This document shows positions 21,690 to 33,249 of a DNA stretch of 64,000 nucleotides, in pieces; position 1 is the stretch's first letter, and each line of letters starts with the position of its first letter. The DNA is from Cylicocyclus nassatus. Lineage: Eukaryota > Nematoda > Chromadorea > Rhabditida > Strongylidae. The notes beneath the pieces were generated by a model. It was not told the origin of the DNA. It ran no database searches and worked only from the letters and a program-made list of their open reading frames with translations. A program made the position numbers and the translations under genes. The DNA lies in NCBI GenBank assembly GCA_958299035.1, contig CATQJL010000112.1, positions 16,654,880-16,718,879 of the forward strand. Reading direction: 5' to 3'.

Positions 21690-21979
21690 ATTTTGATGGG
21701 TGAGGCTGATTGATGTGATCATCAGTGAAAGCACTATGGTTAGTAACAATATAGGCAATGCAAATAGCGGTCATCGTAGACTAATCAAGCAAAGCGTAAC
21801 GGAAAAGCAGTCAAATGATAGAAGGACGACCTGAGGCAGTGTGGCCAACTTGAGCGCCACATTTGAACATGACTCATCCAAAATCAGAAATATATCAAGA
21901 AGCTGAAACACATTCATATTTCGCAATTTCTTTGGAGAATTTTTTGAGTTTCACTGGATAGCTGATTGCTACTGATTGC
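21690..21979. repeat. Second copy of the Helitron-adjacent block
   Basis: Direct repeat of 16632-16910 with scattered substitutions and a small duplication (CTGATTGCTACTGATTGCTA) just before the Helitron. Confidence 0.7.
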
Positions 21980-22471
21980 TACTACTGGCTTACCCGGCTC
22001 CCCCCGGTCCTGTCAAAACACTATAGTAAAGCTCTTATCCCTATCCCTGTACAAGCTTTCCCTGTGCCCACGTCTACATACCAATTCACTATTCCCGCTG
22101 TTTTAGTAATCAGCATGCTCGATTACCCCTCTGTGCCAACTCCCAGCGCCGTAGCTCAAACTTAGCAAAAAAATCGATAAAATCGATAAAAGTTGTAGAT
22201 AATTTTGAAAGCTAATATTGTAATCGTAATCACATGCTCAATTACCCCCTAACCCCCAACCTCGTAGATCAAACTTCACAAAAATCGATAGAAATCGATA
22301 AAATCGATATCGATCGATAATAAAAAGTAGCCCACGACACCCGCTCGTGGAAGTGTTATGCCAAGTTTGGTCCGGATCGGTTGAGAAATGAATTTTCTAT
22401 TCGGAACATACGCCCACACATACAGACACAGAGACAGACAGAGAAACGGACATTCAGCTTTATATATAAGA
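21980..22471 (-). mobile_element. Non-autonomous Helitron-type element
   Basis: Same internal layout as 16911-17414: TACCCGGCTCC at the 3' side, ATCGATAAAATCGAT units, GACAGACAGA tract, TATATATAAGA at the 5' end. The 3' CTAG is lost (CTACTACTGG), and the base before the 5' TC is T rather than A, so the copy is decayed or was carried here with its flank. Confidence 0.6.
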
Positions 22472-22899
22472 AGATTATATGAATTGGTAATGCAGCAAAC
22501 CATCTGGATGATCGACAAATGAAAGAGATATTGCAAACCAAACCTACCTGATCGGTCAATGCACGGTCTAAAAGTCCAGTATTTACTAGCTTTTAGATTA
22601 GTTTCTAACCTCAGAATTCGAAAGCATAGTACAATTCATTTACAACATAGGTGTACTTCAGACTTTGGAGGTGTAACAAATTGAGACGGGTACGATAAGA
22701 GGGTAAGTCATGAGGATATTCCAGAATGGGAAAGCATCGATAGAAAAGAATCCTTTGAGGAGTCATTTGAATTATTTCAACTCTATCAATGTTTTTTTTT
22801 CAAAAATGAACTCCAAATGGACCATGCATACTCAAGATGCGGAAGTACGTAACTATTGTACAATCGCAAGAAAATTTCCGAATCATTACTATGTATATT

Positions 22900-24230
22900 T
22901 CTAAGAACTGTAAAAAGCGTTGATGACGATTTTTTGATGACATTATTCAAATGAGCATCAAGATTAAGAAGAGTATTATCTATTGTGACCTATGATCGGG
23001 AACTGAGTTTGAGAATTTAAGATTGATAGCATTGTAGTTGTACATGCAACATTGGCAATCCAAGGGGCATTACCGTAGTCTTGGAGGTATTTGCAGGAAT
23101 ACCCCATTCTCTGGACCAATCCATTCTGTATGGAAGAAGAAACTGCCGTAAATGCTTCACATTGTTGATTAGAATCTTAGCAAAAAATGTATTTTAATGT
23201 CGTCTGCGAACATCTGAATTTTCAGATTTCAATAGCTTTTCAGATAGTTAGGCAATTCCGCGACATAAGTAAGGAAAAGCAATAGCGAGAGAATGCCACC
23301 CTGAGTGCGCCAATACTACAAAGATAATGATCTAAAAAGTCTTCTCCAACACGTACTGTTATTTCCCTATCATGAAGTAAGATGCTAACCAAGACAGGAG
23401 AGTCTCTCTTATGCCTAGTTTCCAGCTTATAAGGAATTTGCTATAATTCACTTTATCAAAAGGTTTTGAGAAGTCAAAGTAGATTGCATTTATCTTTGTC
23501 CGCTACTTAAGGCTGTTCTTCAGTCAAAAGTAGAATCAGACAGTAGCGTTACGGGTAGAACAACTTGATAAAAACCCGTTGTTCAGGAGGAAGGATATCA
23601 TTTTTAATCAAAACAGTAATAAAGCTTACCTCGTATTATCTTCAGGAGGCATTATGCTTGTGGGCCAATAGTTTAACAAGTCTTTTGTTGCTCTTTCTTT
23701 GGGGTAGCAGTAACAAGAGCTTTTCAAGATTTTAGGCAGATCGTAGAGGCACTGTGAATACCAACGAAAGTGGAAAGGACAATGTACGTGCACTGTTCAC
23801 AGTTCCCATAGAAAATCTGGGAAATTCCATCATATGTGGATGTTGCAACATGTACGTGCACAGTTCCTACAAACAATCTGGGAATTCCATCATATGTGGA
23901 CGTTGCAACAGCTTTAGTCTTTAGAACTTCATAAACAGTATCCGGATTGAATAGTATCTCATCGCATGCTATAGCAACAAACGTGATCTTTGGAGACAAA
24001 TTCGATAGATCGTTGTCAAAACTGCCATTGTCAAACACCTTAGGGAAATTCTCCTAGAGCCTACTCTTCGTCGTTTCTGAATTATCCTAGATTCTTCCAC
24101 CAAAGTCGGTAGTTTAGCATTACCTTCGGTTCTAACTCTAAGATATCGAAACAATTTTCTGTTGTCCCGGCTTGCAAGACAAAGCTCGTTACTCTTCGAA
24201 AATCTTTTGAGATGATAATCCAATCTTTAC
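22900..24230 (-). pseudogene. Second LINE reverse-transcriptase relic (CR1/Jockey-like)
   Basis: Minus strand from 24,220: LASRDNRKLFRYLRVRT, LPTLVEES, then VYEVLKTKAVATSTYDGIP, the linker block that precedes RT in CR1-type ORF2. Lower down, INAIYFDFSKPFDKVNYSKF corresponds to RT motif A (AIYFDFSKAFD). The YADD region is not recognisable and many stops occur. A 75-bp tandem duplication sits in the linker (23767-23907). Confidence 0.7.
23767..23910. repeat. Tandem duplication of about 75 bp in the LINE relic
   Basis: GTACGTGCACTGTTCACAGTT...AATTCCATCATATGTGGATGTTGC and the following GTACGTGCACAGTTCCTAC...ATGTGGACGTTGC are two diverged copies, repeating the TYDGIP codons. Confidence 0.8.
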
Positions 24231-24779
24231 AAACTTTCTGGTATGATAGTGCGTACTTGTTTTATTTACAGTTATTCGGTCCGTTCATACTGATAACCCG
24301 TAATATTGAAACGCCTTTATAAAGCGTACGTATTTCTGCACCTTGTATACTGTTCTGTATTATGAGACCCATTTTCAGGAAAAGACATCTTAAAACTGGA
24401 AAAAAGTTCAAAAAACATTTAATTAGACTTAGCGCAAGTAAGCACTATTTTTCAGGCCAAGTAATAGGAGGTGGGTTTAATATACACTGTCCAGGTATTT
24501 TCAGGCGACGTTTTTTTTTATGAATTTTCAATATTCTATTTTATGGGACACCTGGATGGCTTAGCAGATTGCCGAATACTGCGTCGTCATCTAAAAATTC
24601 AGTTGCCTTCGTTCTTTCTCGTTTCCTTGTTACTGACCATTGCAATACTAGCCGACCACATACCTTGCTTCCGCAGATCTGAGAAATTATTTGGAAAGTT
24701 GAGTCCATGTTCCCATTACTTTACGTGTTTGAATGAAATTACTCCATGGGCACATACACACACACACATACATACATGC

Positions 24780-25055
24780 CAGTGGCGGTCCCAGGATTTC
24801 GGACCGGGGGGGGGGGGTGGGGACAATTTTTTCTGAGTGAAGATGCGCACTCCGAAAATTTTTGGGATGCATCCCATTTTTGTGGGCCCATGGCCACGTC
24901 TCCGAAAAAAGTTTTGTTACAAGGTTTATTTGAATCTTTGAAAAAAATTAGAAATTATTTTAGTTCTTACAAATATAAACAAGTCCCTTGCACATTTTTA
25001 TAACCCATTTGAGTAACTTTTGAAAATTCCGCGACCCATTCTCGGGGGGGGGGGC
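24780..25055. mobile_element. CAGTGGCGG/G-tract element
   Basis: CAGTGGCGGTCCCAGGATTT followed by a 12-G run opens it. CCTTGCACATTTTTATAACC and a second G run near 25,045 close it, without a clean right terminus. A CA-rich microsatellite (CACACACACACATACATACA) directly precedes it. Confidence 0.55.
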
Positions 25056-25164
25056 ACAGTACATCTTGGCTTTCCATCATTTCACCGTAGTTTGTGTGTG
25101 GTAGGTGAAGATCTATTATCTGCCGCCTACATTTTTCCGTTCCTTCTGGCGCATCTCTGAGTGC

Positions 25165-25198
25165 ATTTAAATAAATAAATAAATAAATAAATTAATTA
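25165..25198. repeat. (AAAT)n microsatellite
   Basis: AAATAAATAAATAAATAAAT followed by TTAATTAATG. Confidence 0.9.
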
Positions 25199-25780
25199 AT
25201 GATTTGTCAGAGAAGAGGATTAAAGACGTATTATTTACTCATTGAGGATAAGCATGTAATACAACTCTTTTGAGGGTAAAAGTAAAAAGAACATATTGAG
25301 CGAGTACGCCATAAAGGACCAAACAAAAACGATAATTTGAATCGTCGACTGATGCAAAACCACCAAAAATATGCATCCAGTTTAGAAGTACTTTGGTTCA
25401 TTTTAATCGGCTTTGGAGAAATTGGAAAAAGGCAAAAAGTAGTTTTTCACAGATAATGGTATCAAAGCTATTACTTTGTGATCAGATGTACTGAAAGGAA
25501 GAAGGGGCTGTAGTTTTGGGTCTTGTGTAGTTTTCGAGGAGAAATTACGTCTATATCAAAATCGCCAAGAATGACTCTCAGACGGGAGGCAAAAAAGTCC
25601 AGTAAAACATTTGTCAAAGTTTCATCATCTTCAACAGTAGAGGGAGGTGGTCGTTAGATAAGTATGAATCTCAATGAAGAATGGGAAGAAGGCGAAAAAG
25701 TTGTGATATATGTTTGATTTCTCCCCTATACACTGCCCACTTTGAATATGAAACTTTCTACTGTAATTGCTTTATGAGTT

Positions 25781-26229
25781 TTAAAGGCAGTGGGTCGGCA
25801 GAATGAGACCCGTGGCAAAACAAGGTCACAGGGTAGGAGCTCCCATAATGGAACCTTGGGCCAAAGTTCTATCTTTCTAAACTTCTAACCCCCGAATTCA
25901 AAACGAAAGCAGCGCTCATTTCCTCTCCTCTCCGACCCCGCCCATCCTACGGACGAATGAACGCGAAGCCCGTCATGGCGAAGACGCAGAGTTGTTGCGG
26001 AACCTCATGCTTACAGCATTGCAGCTGGCGCTCTAACCGTAGAAGTCACTCGTCCATGGGGTGGGCGGGTTCGGAGAGGACGGGAGATGAGCGCTGCTTT
26101 CGCTTTGAATTTCGGGGGTTAGAAGTGGCAGAGAAAGATCGAACTTTGGCCCATAGGTTCCATTATGAGGGCTCCCACTCTGTGACCTTGTTTTGCCACG
26201 GGTTCATTCTGCCGACCCACTGCCTTTAA
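25781..26229. mobile_element. TTAA-flanked palindromic MITE
   Basis: TTAA then AGGCAGTGGGTCGGCAGAA on the left; the inverse TTCTGCCGACCCACTGCCT then TTAA on the right. Almost the whole 449 bp is two inverted arms (GTGGCAAAACAAGGTCACAG, CGAAAGCAGCGCTCAT and others). A piggyBac-type TTAA footprint is the simplest reading. Confidence 0.8.
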
Positions 26230-26562
26230 AAGGTAACGACGGTTTCTCAACATTTGTTGGAAATGTTATTACAAAAACACTCGTAAAATGTTATATGTGA
26301 AATTAGCACGCGTGAAACCTTAGTACACAACTTTCCAGATTTCTCGAAAAATTTGTCAAACGACCTTTTTCACTATGTTCTACACGCTGGAAGTTCTTAC
26401 CACGATCCTATGGTGACGAAGAGCGGTCGGTCCTTCGCTCCATACCGTAAATCTGAGTTGCCACGGCCAGCCAGTCAGATAGTTGAAGCACTACAAAATG
26501 AAACCAAAGTTGACGAAAGATATCAATGATCAAACTGTGTGCACATTATTTTAAAACACCCT

Positions 26563-26690
26563 ATATAAAGCTGAATGTCTGTTTGTCTGTATGTCTGTAC
26601 GCATGTTCCAAAAAGAATTTTTATTTTTGAATCGATCCAAATCATTAGTATACAAACCGAGGACGGGAGCCGATCCTTGCTTCATCGCTA
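26563..26690 (+). mobile_element. 5' fragment of a Helitron-type element
   Basis: CTATATAAAGCTGAATGTCTG, a TCTGTATGTCTGT tract and AATCGATCCAAATC match the 5' third of the family. The 3' end is missing. Confidence 0.5.
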
Positions 26691-26719
26691 GGCTACGTAC
26701 CTCTAATATCTCCCTCACC

Positions 26720-27180
26720 ATCGGAATATGCTGCATTTCAGGCATTCTTTCAAAAGTGTCATGATTTGTCCAACGCTGAGCCCATACATGTTGAAAGCAG
26801 ATTGATGTCTCAAGAGCAGCTGATATAGTTCTTTCATAGCATCTTCACTGGAGACATTTGTATACAAGAACTGACATCAGAGGTCTCTACTGCACATTCT
26901 CCTTCGAGCTGAGTTGTACTGAGCTGCTCCAAAAACATTCTAGTATTCGAAAGATGGGCAGACATACTCTAGTAATTGTGTTAAGATTAAGTTTAATAGC
27001 CATGAGATTATATCATTTGGGCCACTGCAGCTGCTTGTTATGGGTCTTACTTTGTAGTCTAATGGACCCTCAGAGAGCGATTCTGACGCAAGGAGTTTGT
27101 GTCTTTTTCTTAACACGTAAAGGACTGGACATTTGGGTAAATCGATCTTAAGATGCGATCAGAGCTTTAGGTATGCCGAT
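26720..27180 (-). pseudogene. PLE fragment, minus-strand half of a head-to-head pair
   Basis: This is the inverted counterpart of 27935-28330. On the minus strand it begins in the IDLPKCPVLYVLRKRHKL-type block and runs through the VPAHL- and DVSSLYTN-equivalent RT region, with stops. Landmark shared DNA: ACAAACTCC..GTCAGAATCGCTCTCTG. Confidence 0.6.
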
Positions 27181-27339
27181 GGAGTTCGCTATATTACCCA
27201 CACTCTGTTCAATCGACGGCTTTGTTTCACAAACGTTTGCATAGAAGAAGCGCAATACAGAATGCAAATTATCCAAATGGTGTTCAGTTATGGACATATC
27301 TAAGCTAAGCCATCACCACGAATTAACCTCCCTTATCGC

Positions 27340-27870
27340 TAGTTGATTCTTATTTCCTTATTGCATAGATTATGAAGTTCACGCAAACCGCGACGTTGAA
27401 TGGAGTTGTTCCAGACTGCCGCACAGACCGCAGCAGACTGCAGCTGACCGCCTGACTGCAACGGCCGCAGCGGCTGAAGCCTAAAGGTGGAGAGGATGAA
27501 TAGTTGTGACTCAAACAAACAACAACAATATATACCTAGAAGCAAAAGACAACGCGTGCTAGAATCTTACGGAACAGATATAAGCAATGGTAGGAGGAAT
27601 TAGAACAGATACGAACATGCCAAAGAAAAACTACCGCCAAAATTTGATTGAGAAGAATTGTGATGGAACTTTTGATCTCCTTAGGCGCAAATCACGGTGT
27701 TTTGATAATCGCGGTTGTTTTTTCTTCCGCGAAAAGAGGAAGCGACCGGTGCGGTCAGTGCGGTCAGCTGCAGCATGCAGTCTGCTGCAGTTTGCTGCGG
27801 TCAGTGCAGCAGTCTGAAACAACCCATGAGAGCGAGATTACTAGTGATATGCTTTTTAGAGAACTGCGTT
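27340..27870. mobile_element. CAG/CTG-rich inverted-repeat MITE
   Basis: GACCGCAGCAGACTGCAGCTG near 27,430 faces GCAGTCTGCTGCAGTTTGC near 27,775; outer arms GCATAGATTATGAAGTTC and the AGAACTGCG region are weaker. It lies between the two head-to-head PLE fragments. Confidence 0.6.
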
Positions 27871-27934
27871 AGAGTAATGAAGATTGATGCGACCAGCACG
27901 CGAATTTTGTGTCTACGATTGGATGGGGTTGATG

Positions 27935-29330
27935 CTTGAAGTAATTGATTTACCCAAACGTCCAATCCTTTACGTGCTAATAAAGACACACAAACTCCTT
28001 TCGTCAGAATTGCTCTCTGGAAGTCCTTAGACTACCAAGTAAGACCCATAAAAAAGCAGCTGCAGTGGCCCAAATGATAGAATCTCATGGCTATTGAACT
28101 TATCTTACACAGTCACTAAAATATGTGCCTGCCCAACTTTCGGATACTACGATGTTTTTGGAGCAGATCAGTACAACGCAGCTCGATGAAGAATGTGCAA
28201 TAGAGACCTTGATGTCACTTCGTTGTATAAAACGTCTCCAGTGAAGATGCTATGGAAGAACTGAATCAGCTGCTCTCGAGACATCAATTTGCCTTCAACA
28301 TATATAGGTTTAGCGTTAGACTAATCATGACACTTTTAGAAGAGCGCCTGAATTGCAGCATATTCCGATGGTCAGGAAGGTACTACAAGCAGATATGTGG
28401 CAAAGCGATGAGGTAAAGATTGGCTCCCGTCGTCGCAATTGTTTTCACGTAAAAGATCGAGAAACGAGAAACCCGTACGTGATCGTGAGCCCTTACTCTT
28501 TTACCGATACATTGACGACTGCTGCATCACATGTCCAACTCAAAGTGAAATAAACATGTGCTTTGACATTCTGGTCAATCCTCTAACATAAGATTCATGC
28601 TGGATAAACCTGGCGAAAATTGGCTAGCATTCCTAAACGTCCAAGTGTCTTTTTCTTAGGATCATACGTAACTAAATGGTTCAGCAAACCAGCTAGAAAG
28701 AATATATTACCTCACAACCGCTCTGCGCATCCTTGGAGCATGAAACGGTCCGTGATAGGCAACATATTCAAGACAGCAAATTCGGTTTTATCCAACGTTG
28801 AACAGCGCAATGCATCGATGCTATCCCACAAAAGGTGTACCAATGCATATCTGGAGGCAAGAAAGCAGAATCGAAATGACCAAACAATAACCAAATAATA
28901 AACAATAACAACAACAACAACAACATAAAAATAACTCGGTGTTCCATTCGTGACTGATGATTTTAGCAAAGACATCAGAAAATCTTTGTTTCGAGCGGGC
29001 CTCGATGATTCCGTCAGAGTTATAGATATCCCACATCCTAATCTCAAAAACAACTTAGCCACAATCCAGCGTACAGAATCTGCACGACCGCTGGTAGTGT
29101 CATCTGCCCGTCTAAAAAACCAGGCGACTGCTAGGAGTGGTATATCTCATAAGCTGTCAAAACTGCGGTGACCAATACATAAGAAAGACCGGCAGACCCT
29201 TGTGCACAAGAATCAAAGAGCACCTTGACGGCCTTAGATAACCCGAAATGTCCACACCTTTAGGTGCACATCGAAGGTTATGTCATAAAAACCAGTACTT
29301 TCGAGTCATTTACAATCTTATCGTATGAGT
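27935..29330 (+). pseudogene. Penelope-like element (PLE-3), plus strand, RT plus GIY-YIG
   Basis: Reading across frames: VLIKTHKLLSSELL, PNDRISWLLNLSYTVTKYVP, TLDVTSLYKTSP, then FYRYIDDCCITCPTQSE (the catalytic YIDD), WLAFLNVQVSF, FSKDIRKSLFRAGL, and a damaged GIY-YIG with VYLISCQNCGDQYIRKTGR and PLCTRIKEHL. The domain order is that of Penelope elements. Numerous stops and frameshifts show it is dead. It is inverted relative to the fragment at 26720-27180. Confidence 0.75.
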
Positions 29331-29639
29331 CCGAGTCAATAGCAAGCACAACGTTGGAGGCCTTTTGAACAGCGTCTAAAGCACGTCAGCGTTTTAAAAA
29401 TGGACCGCAATGATGAAGGCATAGTCATATACAGCGAACTGTTCTCCTATCGAACACTATTGAATCTGAACCGAGATCTTTCAGACCATCTATGAAGGTC
29501 ATTGTTGACACTGACTAACATACTCACTCATAGCGCGGCTGTAGCGCAGTACCGGTTACCCGGTCTCCATATTCCGATCAAGCAAGGTTGAGGTCAGGCT
29601 TTCACTTTTACTCTGCCACTCCATTATACTTGGGTCCGA

Positions 29640-29935
29640 ATCGAATAGAAATTCGATCATTCGAATAAAACATTCGAATATATTCGAATTCGAGATTCGA
29701 TATTCGGAGTTCTTCGATTTTCGAATAATATTCGAAACTCGAATAATTGAGAAAACGGGGTTTCGACTAAAATTCGAAACTCGAATAATCAAAAAACAGG
29801 GTTTCGAATAAAATTCGAAAGCTCGAATAATCAAAAACGAGGTTTCGAATATTATTCAAAACTCGAATAATCAAAAAACGGGGTTTCGAATGGATTTTAT
29901 TCGAATATTTATTCGAATTCGTATTTGAATGAACT
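29640..29935. repeat. TTCGAA-rich tandem repeat
   Basis: About four 38-bp units of the type CTCGAATAATCAAAAAACGG then GGTTTCGAATAAAATTCGAAA, flanked by denser ATTCGAAT words. A similar AT-rich TTCGA block lies at 32075-32300. Confidence 0.85.
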
Positions 29936-30431
29936 CCGTAGTCAGAACTGAGTATCAAGCTCACTTCGTCCGCGTTTTTTTCCCGCAAAACTCGGTATTG
30001 CATCTTTTGCAACCGTTATGACCTCTGAACTGTGTCGAGAGTCGCATTCTTTCGATTGCTTGCGACAATAAAAAAACATATGTGGATTTTAATTGATGTT
30101 TTTTCGATCAATGAGATTGTTCGCACTGCTATTGGCACCAAATCAGCAAAGAAGCTACCAAATCCAAGCTCATGTTCCGAGTTCATATATTGAAAGTGTT
30201 TTGAAATGCTTGTTTTTCTTTCTTTGTATTGCTCATGCTTGTGATACGCAAAGTCCACATTAGTGAGCCGTCTTGCTCGCATAAGTTATATTGCACAACT
30301 GCCTCTCTTCGCTACCTTAGAGATTTTTTACGAATTGGTGTATTTTGAGTAAAGGAAACGCAGTTGTAGTGGAGGATTAGACGGTTTAGATCGCCGTACG
30401 CGGTTTGTCAGTTACGAGATGTCTTCAAATA

Positions 30432-31157
30432 CAGGGTGTCCCAGGAAAGTGTATCGAACGTTTGATCTTCAATGACTTCCCTATATAGCTTTCGCGGATT
30501 TTTAAGTGTCATACAATAGAGCTCGGTTCAACATAGATTTACAGTATAGAGCGAATCACCGATTTTTCTTAATTACTGTAATATTAGGGTGGGATTTTCG
30601 ACTAATTTTAAGCTTCGGACAGGCGAGAACTGCTTCTAAAAAAATCCAAAATAAAAGACCGAATGACGTTAAACGGAGCTTTTTGAGGAGGCTGAATCTA
30701 AAGTTTTCCGCTACCGTACTCCTCATGTTCCTACGATATCGCACTGTAGTGCTAATTTTTTGGCTTTTTGTAACGTGTTCGTAAATGCAACTTTGATCTA
30801 GTAAATTTCGGAAAAAAAAACAAAAAAAATTAGCGTTACAATGCGCACACCGTGGGAAGATGGGGAGTACGGTAGCGGAAAACTTTGAAATTAAATTTAG
30901 CATCCCCAAAAACCTCTGTTTAACGTCGGTTTTTTTTGGAATTTCTTAGAAGCAGTTCTCGCCTGTCAGAAACTTAAAGTTAGTCGAAAAATCCTGCCGT
31001 ATTCTTACAGTAATTAAGAGAAATCGGTGATTTGCTCTATACTGTAAGTCTAAGTTGAACCGAGCTCTACCATATGACAATTTAAGATCCGCGAAAGCTT
31101 TCTATATAGGGAAGTTATTGAAGATCAAACGTTCGATACATTTTTTGGGACACCCTG
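30432..31157. mobile_element. Tc1/mariner-type MITE, 726 bp
   Basis: Termini CAGGGTGTCCCAGGAAAGTG and inverse (GGGACACCCTG) flanked by TA on both sides (30430-30431, 31158-31159). Long inverted arms: ATCGAACGTTTGATCTTCAA, AGTATAGAGCGAATCACCGA and TTTTCCGCTACCGTACTCC each have an inverse partner. No transposase. Confidence 0.8.
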
Positions 31158-31339
31158 TATAACGCCAGCTTACCACAAATGTATAGCGCGTACAACTTAC
31201 TAAAAAGATAAATGCCCTGCATTCTGTACTTCTAGAATAAGTTTTGATCAAATTTTATATCGACTGCTTTTTTAGATCGTCCAATAATGGGTAAAATACG
31301 ACTTCTTGCTGATGTATAGACTAATTGCCACCCGACCAA

Positions 31340-31527
31340 ATTCATCGATTACTGGAGAAGTTTGAGCTGTGGGGGTGGGAGTTGGTACAAGGGAGTAAGT
31401 GAGGGTGCTGATTACGGATAAAAATTTACTTTATCGATTTTAACATTTCTGGAGAAGTTTGAGCTGCGCGGCTGGGAGTTGGTACGGGGGCGCCGATCTT
31501 ATATATAAAGGTGAATGTCTGTTTGTA

Positions 31528-31578
<51 letters not shown>

Positions 31579-32070
31579 GTGTACGTATGTTTCGAATAGA
31601 AAATTCCATTTCTGAACCGATCCGGACCAAACTTGGCACACATACACTTCGGGCCCCGGCGGGTGCCATAGGCTACTTTCCGTATCGATTTTCTGCAAAA
31701 TTTGAGCTACGGGGCTGGGAGTTGGCACAGGGGGGTAATCGAGCATGCTGATCACGAATATAATAATGACAGGGCCGGGGGAGCCGGGTAAGTCAACTAG
31801 TTATGAATAAAGATTTACTTTATCGATTTTGTCGATTTTTAAAAAAAAATTCGAGCTACGAGGTTGGGAGTTGGGACAGAAGGGTAAATGAGGATGCTGA
31901 TTAAAACCGAAGTCTATTTTATCGATCAGCGAATTTTGGAAAATTTTGAGCCAGGAGTTGGTATAGGGGATACAAGGGTGCTGATTATGAACGGATCGGC
32001 AGCCAGGCAAGTTCGGCAGATTGGCAAGTTGTCGGCAAGTTTCGGCAAGTTTGAGATATGGTTGGTCTAG
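31340..32070 (+). repeat. Cluster of Helitron-type internal units
   Basis: The motif GTTTGAGCT...GGGAGTTGGTACA...GTGCTGATTACG...TTATCGATTTT repeats four to five times, around and within the complete element 31497-31800. The outer copies look like an older, longer relative into which the 304-bp element inserted; CTAGT near 32,067 may be its 3' end. Confidence 0.55.
31497..31800 (+). mobile_element. Non-autonomous Helitron-type element, 304 bp
   Basis: Starts A|TCTTATATATAAAGG, then (GTCT)n, TTCGAATAGAAAATTCC, AACCGATCCGGACC, ends GAGCCGGGTAAGTCAACTAG|T. All the structural hallmarks listed for 6233-6526 are present, on the opposite strand. Confidence 0.8.
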
Positions 32071-32074
32071 TTAT

Positions 32075-32300
32075 TCGATAAATTATTCGAATATTTATTC
32101 GAAATTCGACTTCCAATGTTCGAATATCGGTATTCATTCATTCGATATTTTTGATTTTCCGAATTTATTCGGAATTCATTCATTCGAGAATTTTTGAACC
32201 TCGAATCTATGCGATATTCGTTTATTCGAAATTTTTCATTTTCTAATTTATTCGATATTCATTCATTCGATGAAAAATTTTCGAATTACCCAAGTATACA
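32075..32300. repeat. TTCGA-rich AT repeat
   Basis: Repeated ATTCGAATA, ATTCATTCGA words; counterpart of 29640-29935. Confidence 0.8.
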
Positions 32301-33009
32301 CTCCATCACATAGTCAAGCTAAATCCACTGTCAAAACACGGCGTTTGAGCGGGCAGTTTCAAAGTCTCGATCTTCTAGGAAGAAGGCGGGCGGACTGCCG
32401 AGACGTTGGTTATTGTTTGACAAAGTTTTGCTGCCAATCTTAGTCGACAGCTTAAAAGCTGTATTAATTTGAAATTACTCGCTTGTCTTTTGCCAAACCC
32501 TTCATTCCTACACAAGTTGGATGCCTTTAAAAGATTGAGAAAAAAACTTGCTCCAATCGTAATCACGGCTAATTTCGCGCCCTATCGCGAAATCAGCCGT
32601 TGAGTTCCTGCATTTGATCCGTCCCTCTGAGAGATGAGCGCGAAAGATTTTCCACAAATTCATTTCTTTAGCAACTGGGACTGTAAAAAAGAACTAAAGA
32701 ATCAGAAGTAAAGAAAGAGACGGTTCTGCTCTGCTAAAACATTGCTCTTTTTTAACTTTGGTGAGGCTTCGACGTGTTCGTAACGTTTGATGCCAAAATC
32801 TAGAACGACTAATCTAACAGACTTCCCATTGGTCGGCTTTTATTGCACTGAAGGAGATGATCCCATTGTAGATGTTGTAGTTGGAACTAACATATTGCAT
32901 GGATTGATTCTGCATGAATATATTTGTGCAACTGATGAGGGCGAAGGACGGAAAGGAAAACTGGTTATTAAACCACAGTGATTTTCACGTGAGCAAACTG
33001 CTAGGAAGT

Positions 33010-33240
33010 TCAAACCTGAGAAGGTGTCTATGCGGTTATTTCCCATGCTAAAATTGTCAGCACTGAGGGCAGTTTGTGCACACACAAATGTTGTTAGCAA
33101 TTGTCGATATCGCAGACGTATTTTTATCGACAAAAGCCTGCTCGTGATCTTTGTACGCTCCACGCGAATGTTGTCGGCAAACGCCAGGACCACAACGACA
33201 CTATTTATGTTTGCAACTGCTGTTGATTCTACCACCCCAT
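33010..33240 (-). pseudogene. Possible RTE-type endonuclease fragment
   Basis: A minus-strand frame reads VVVVLAFADNIRVERTKITS then RLLSIKIRLRYRQLLTTFVC, resembling the region of apurinic-type endonucleases of RTE-like LINEs before the YAP motif. Only this one block is suggestive and no RT follows within a kilobase. It could be chance. Confidence 0.25.
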
Positions 33241-33249
33241 ATGCAGAAA

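Noticed and set aside
21510..21758. Signal-peptide or membrane protein from the hydrophobic frame
   Set aside because: A stop directly precedes the hydrophobic run in this frame and no acceptor is visible; noted only as part of the duplicated block.
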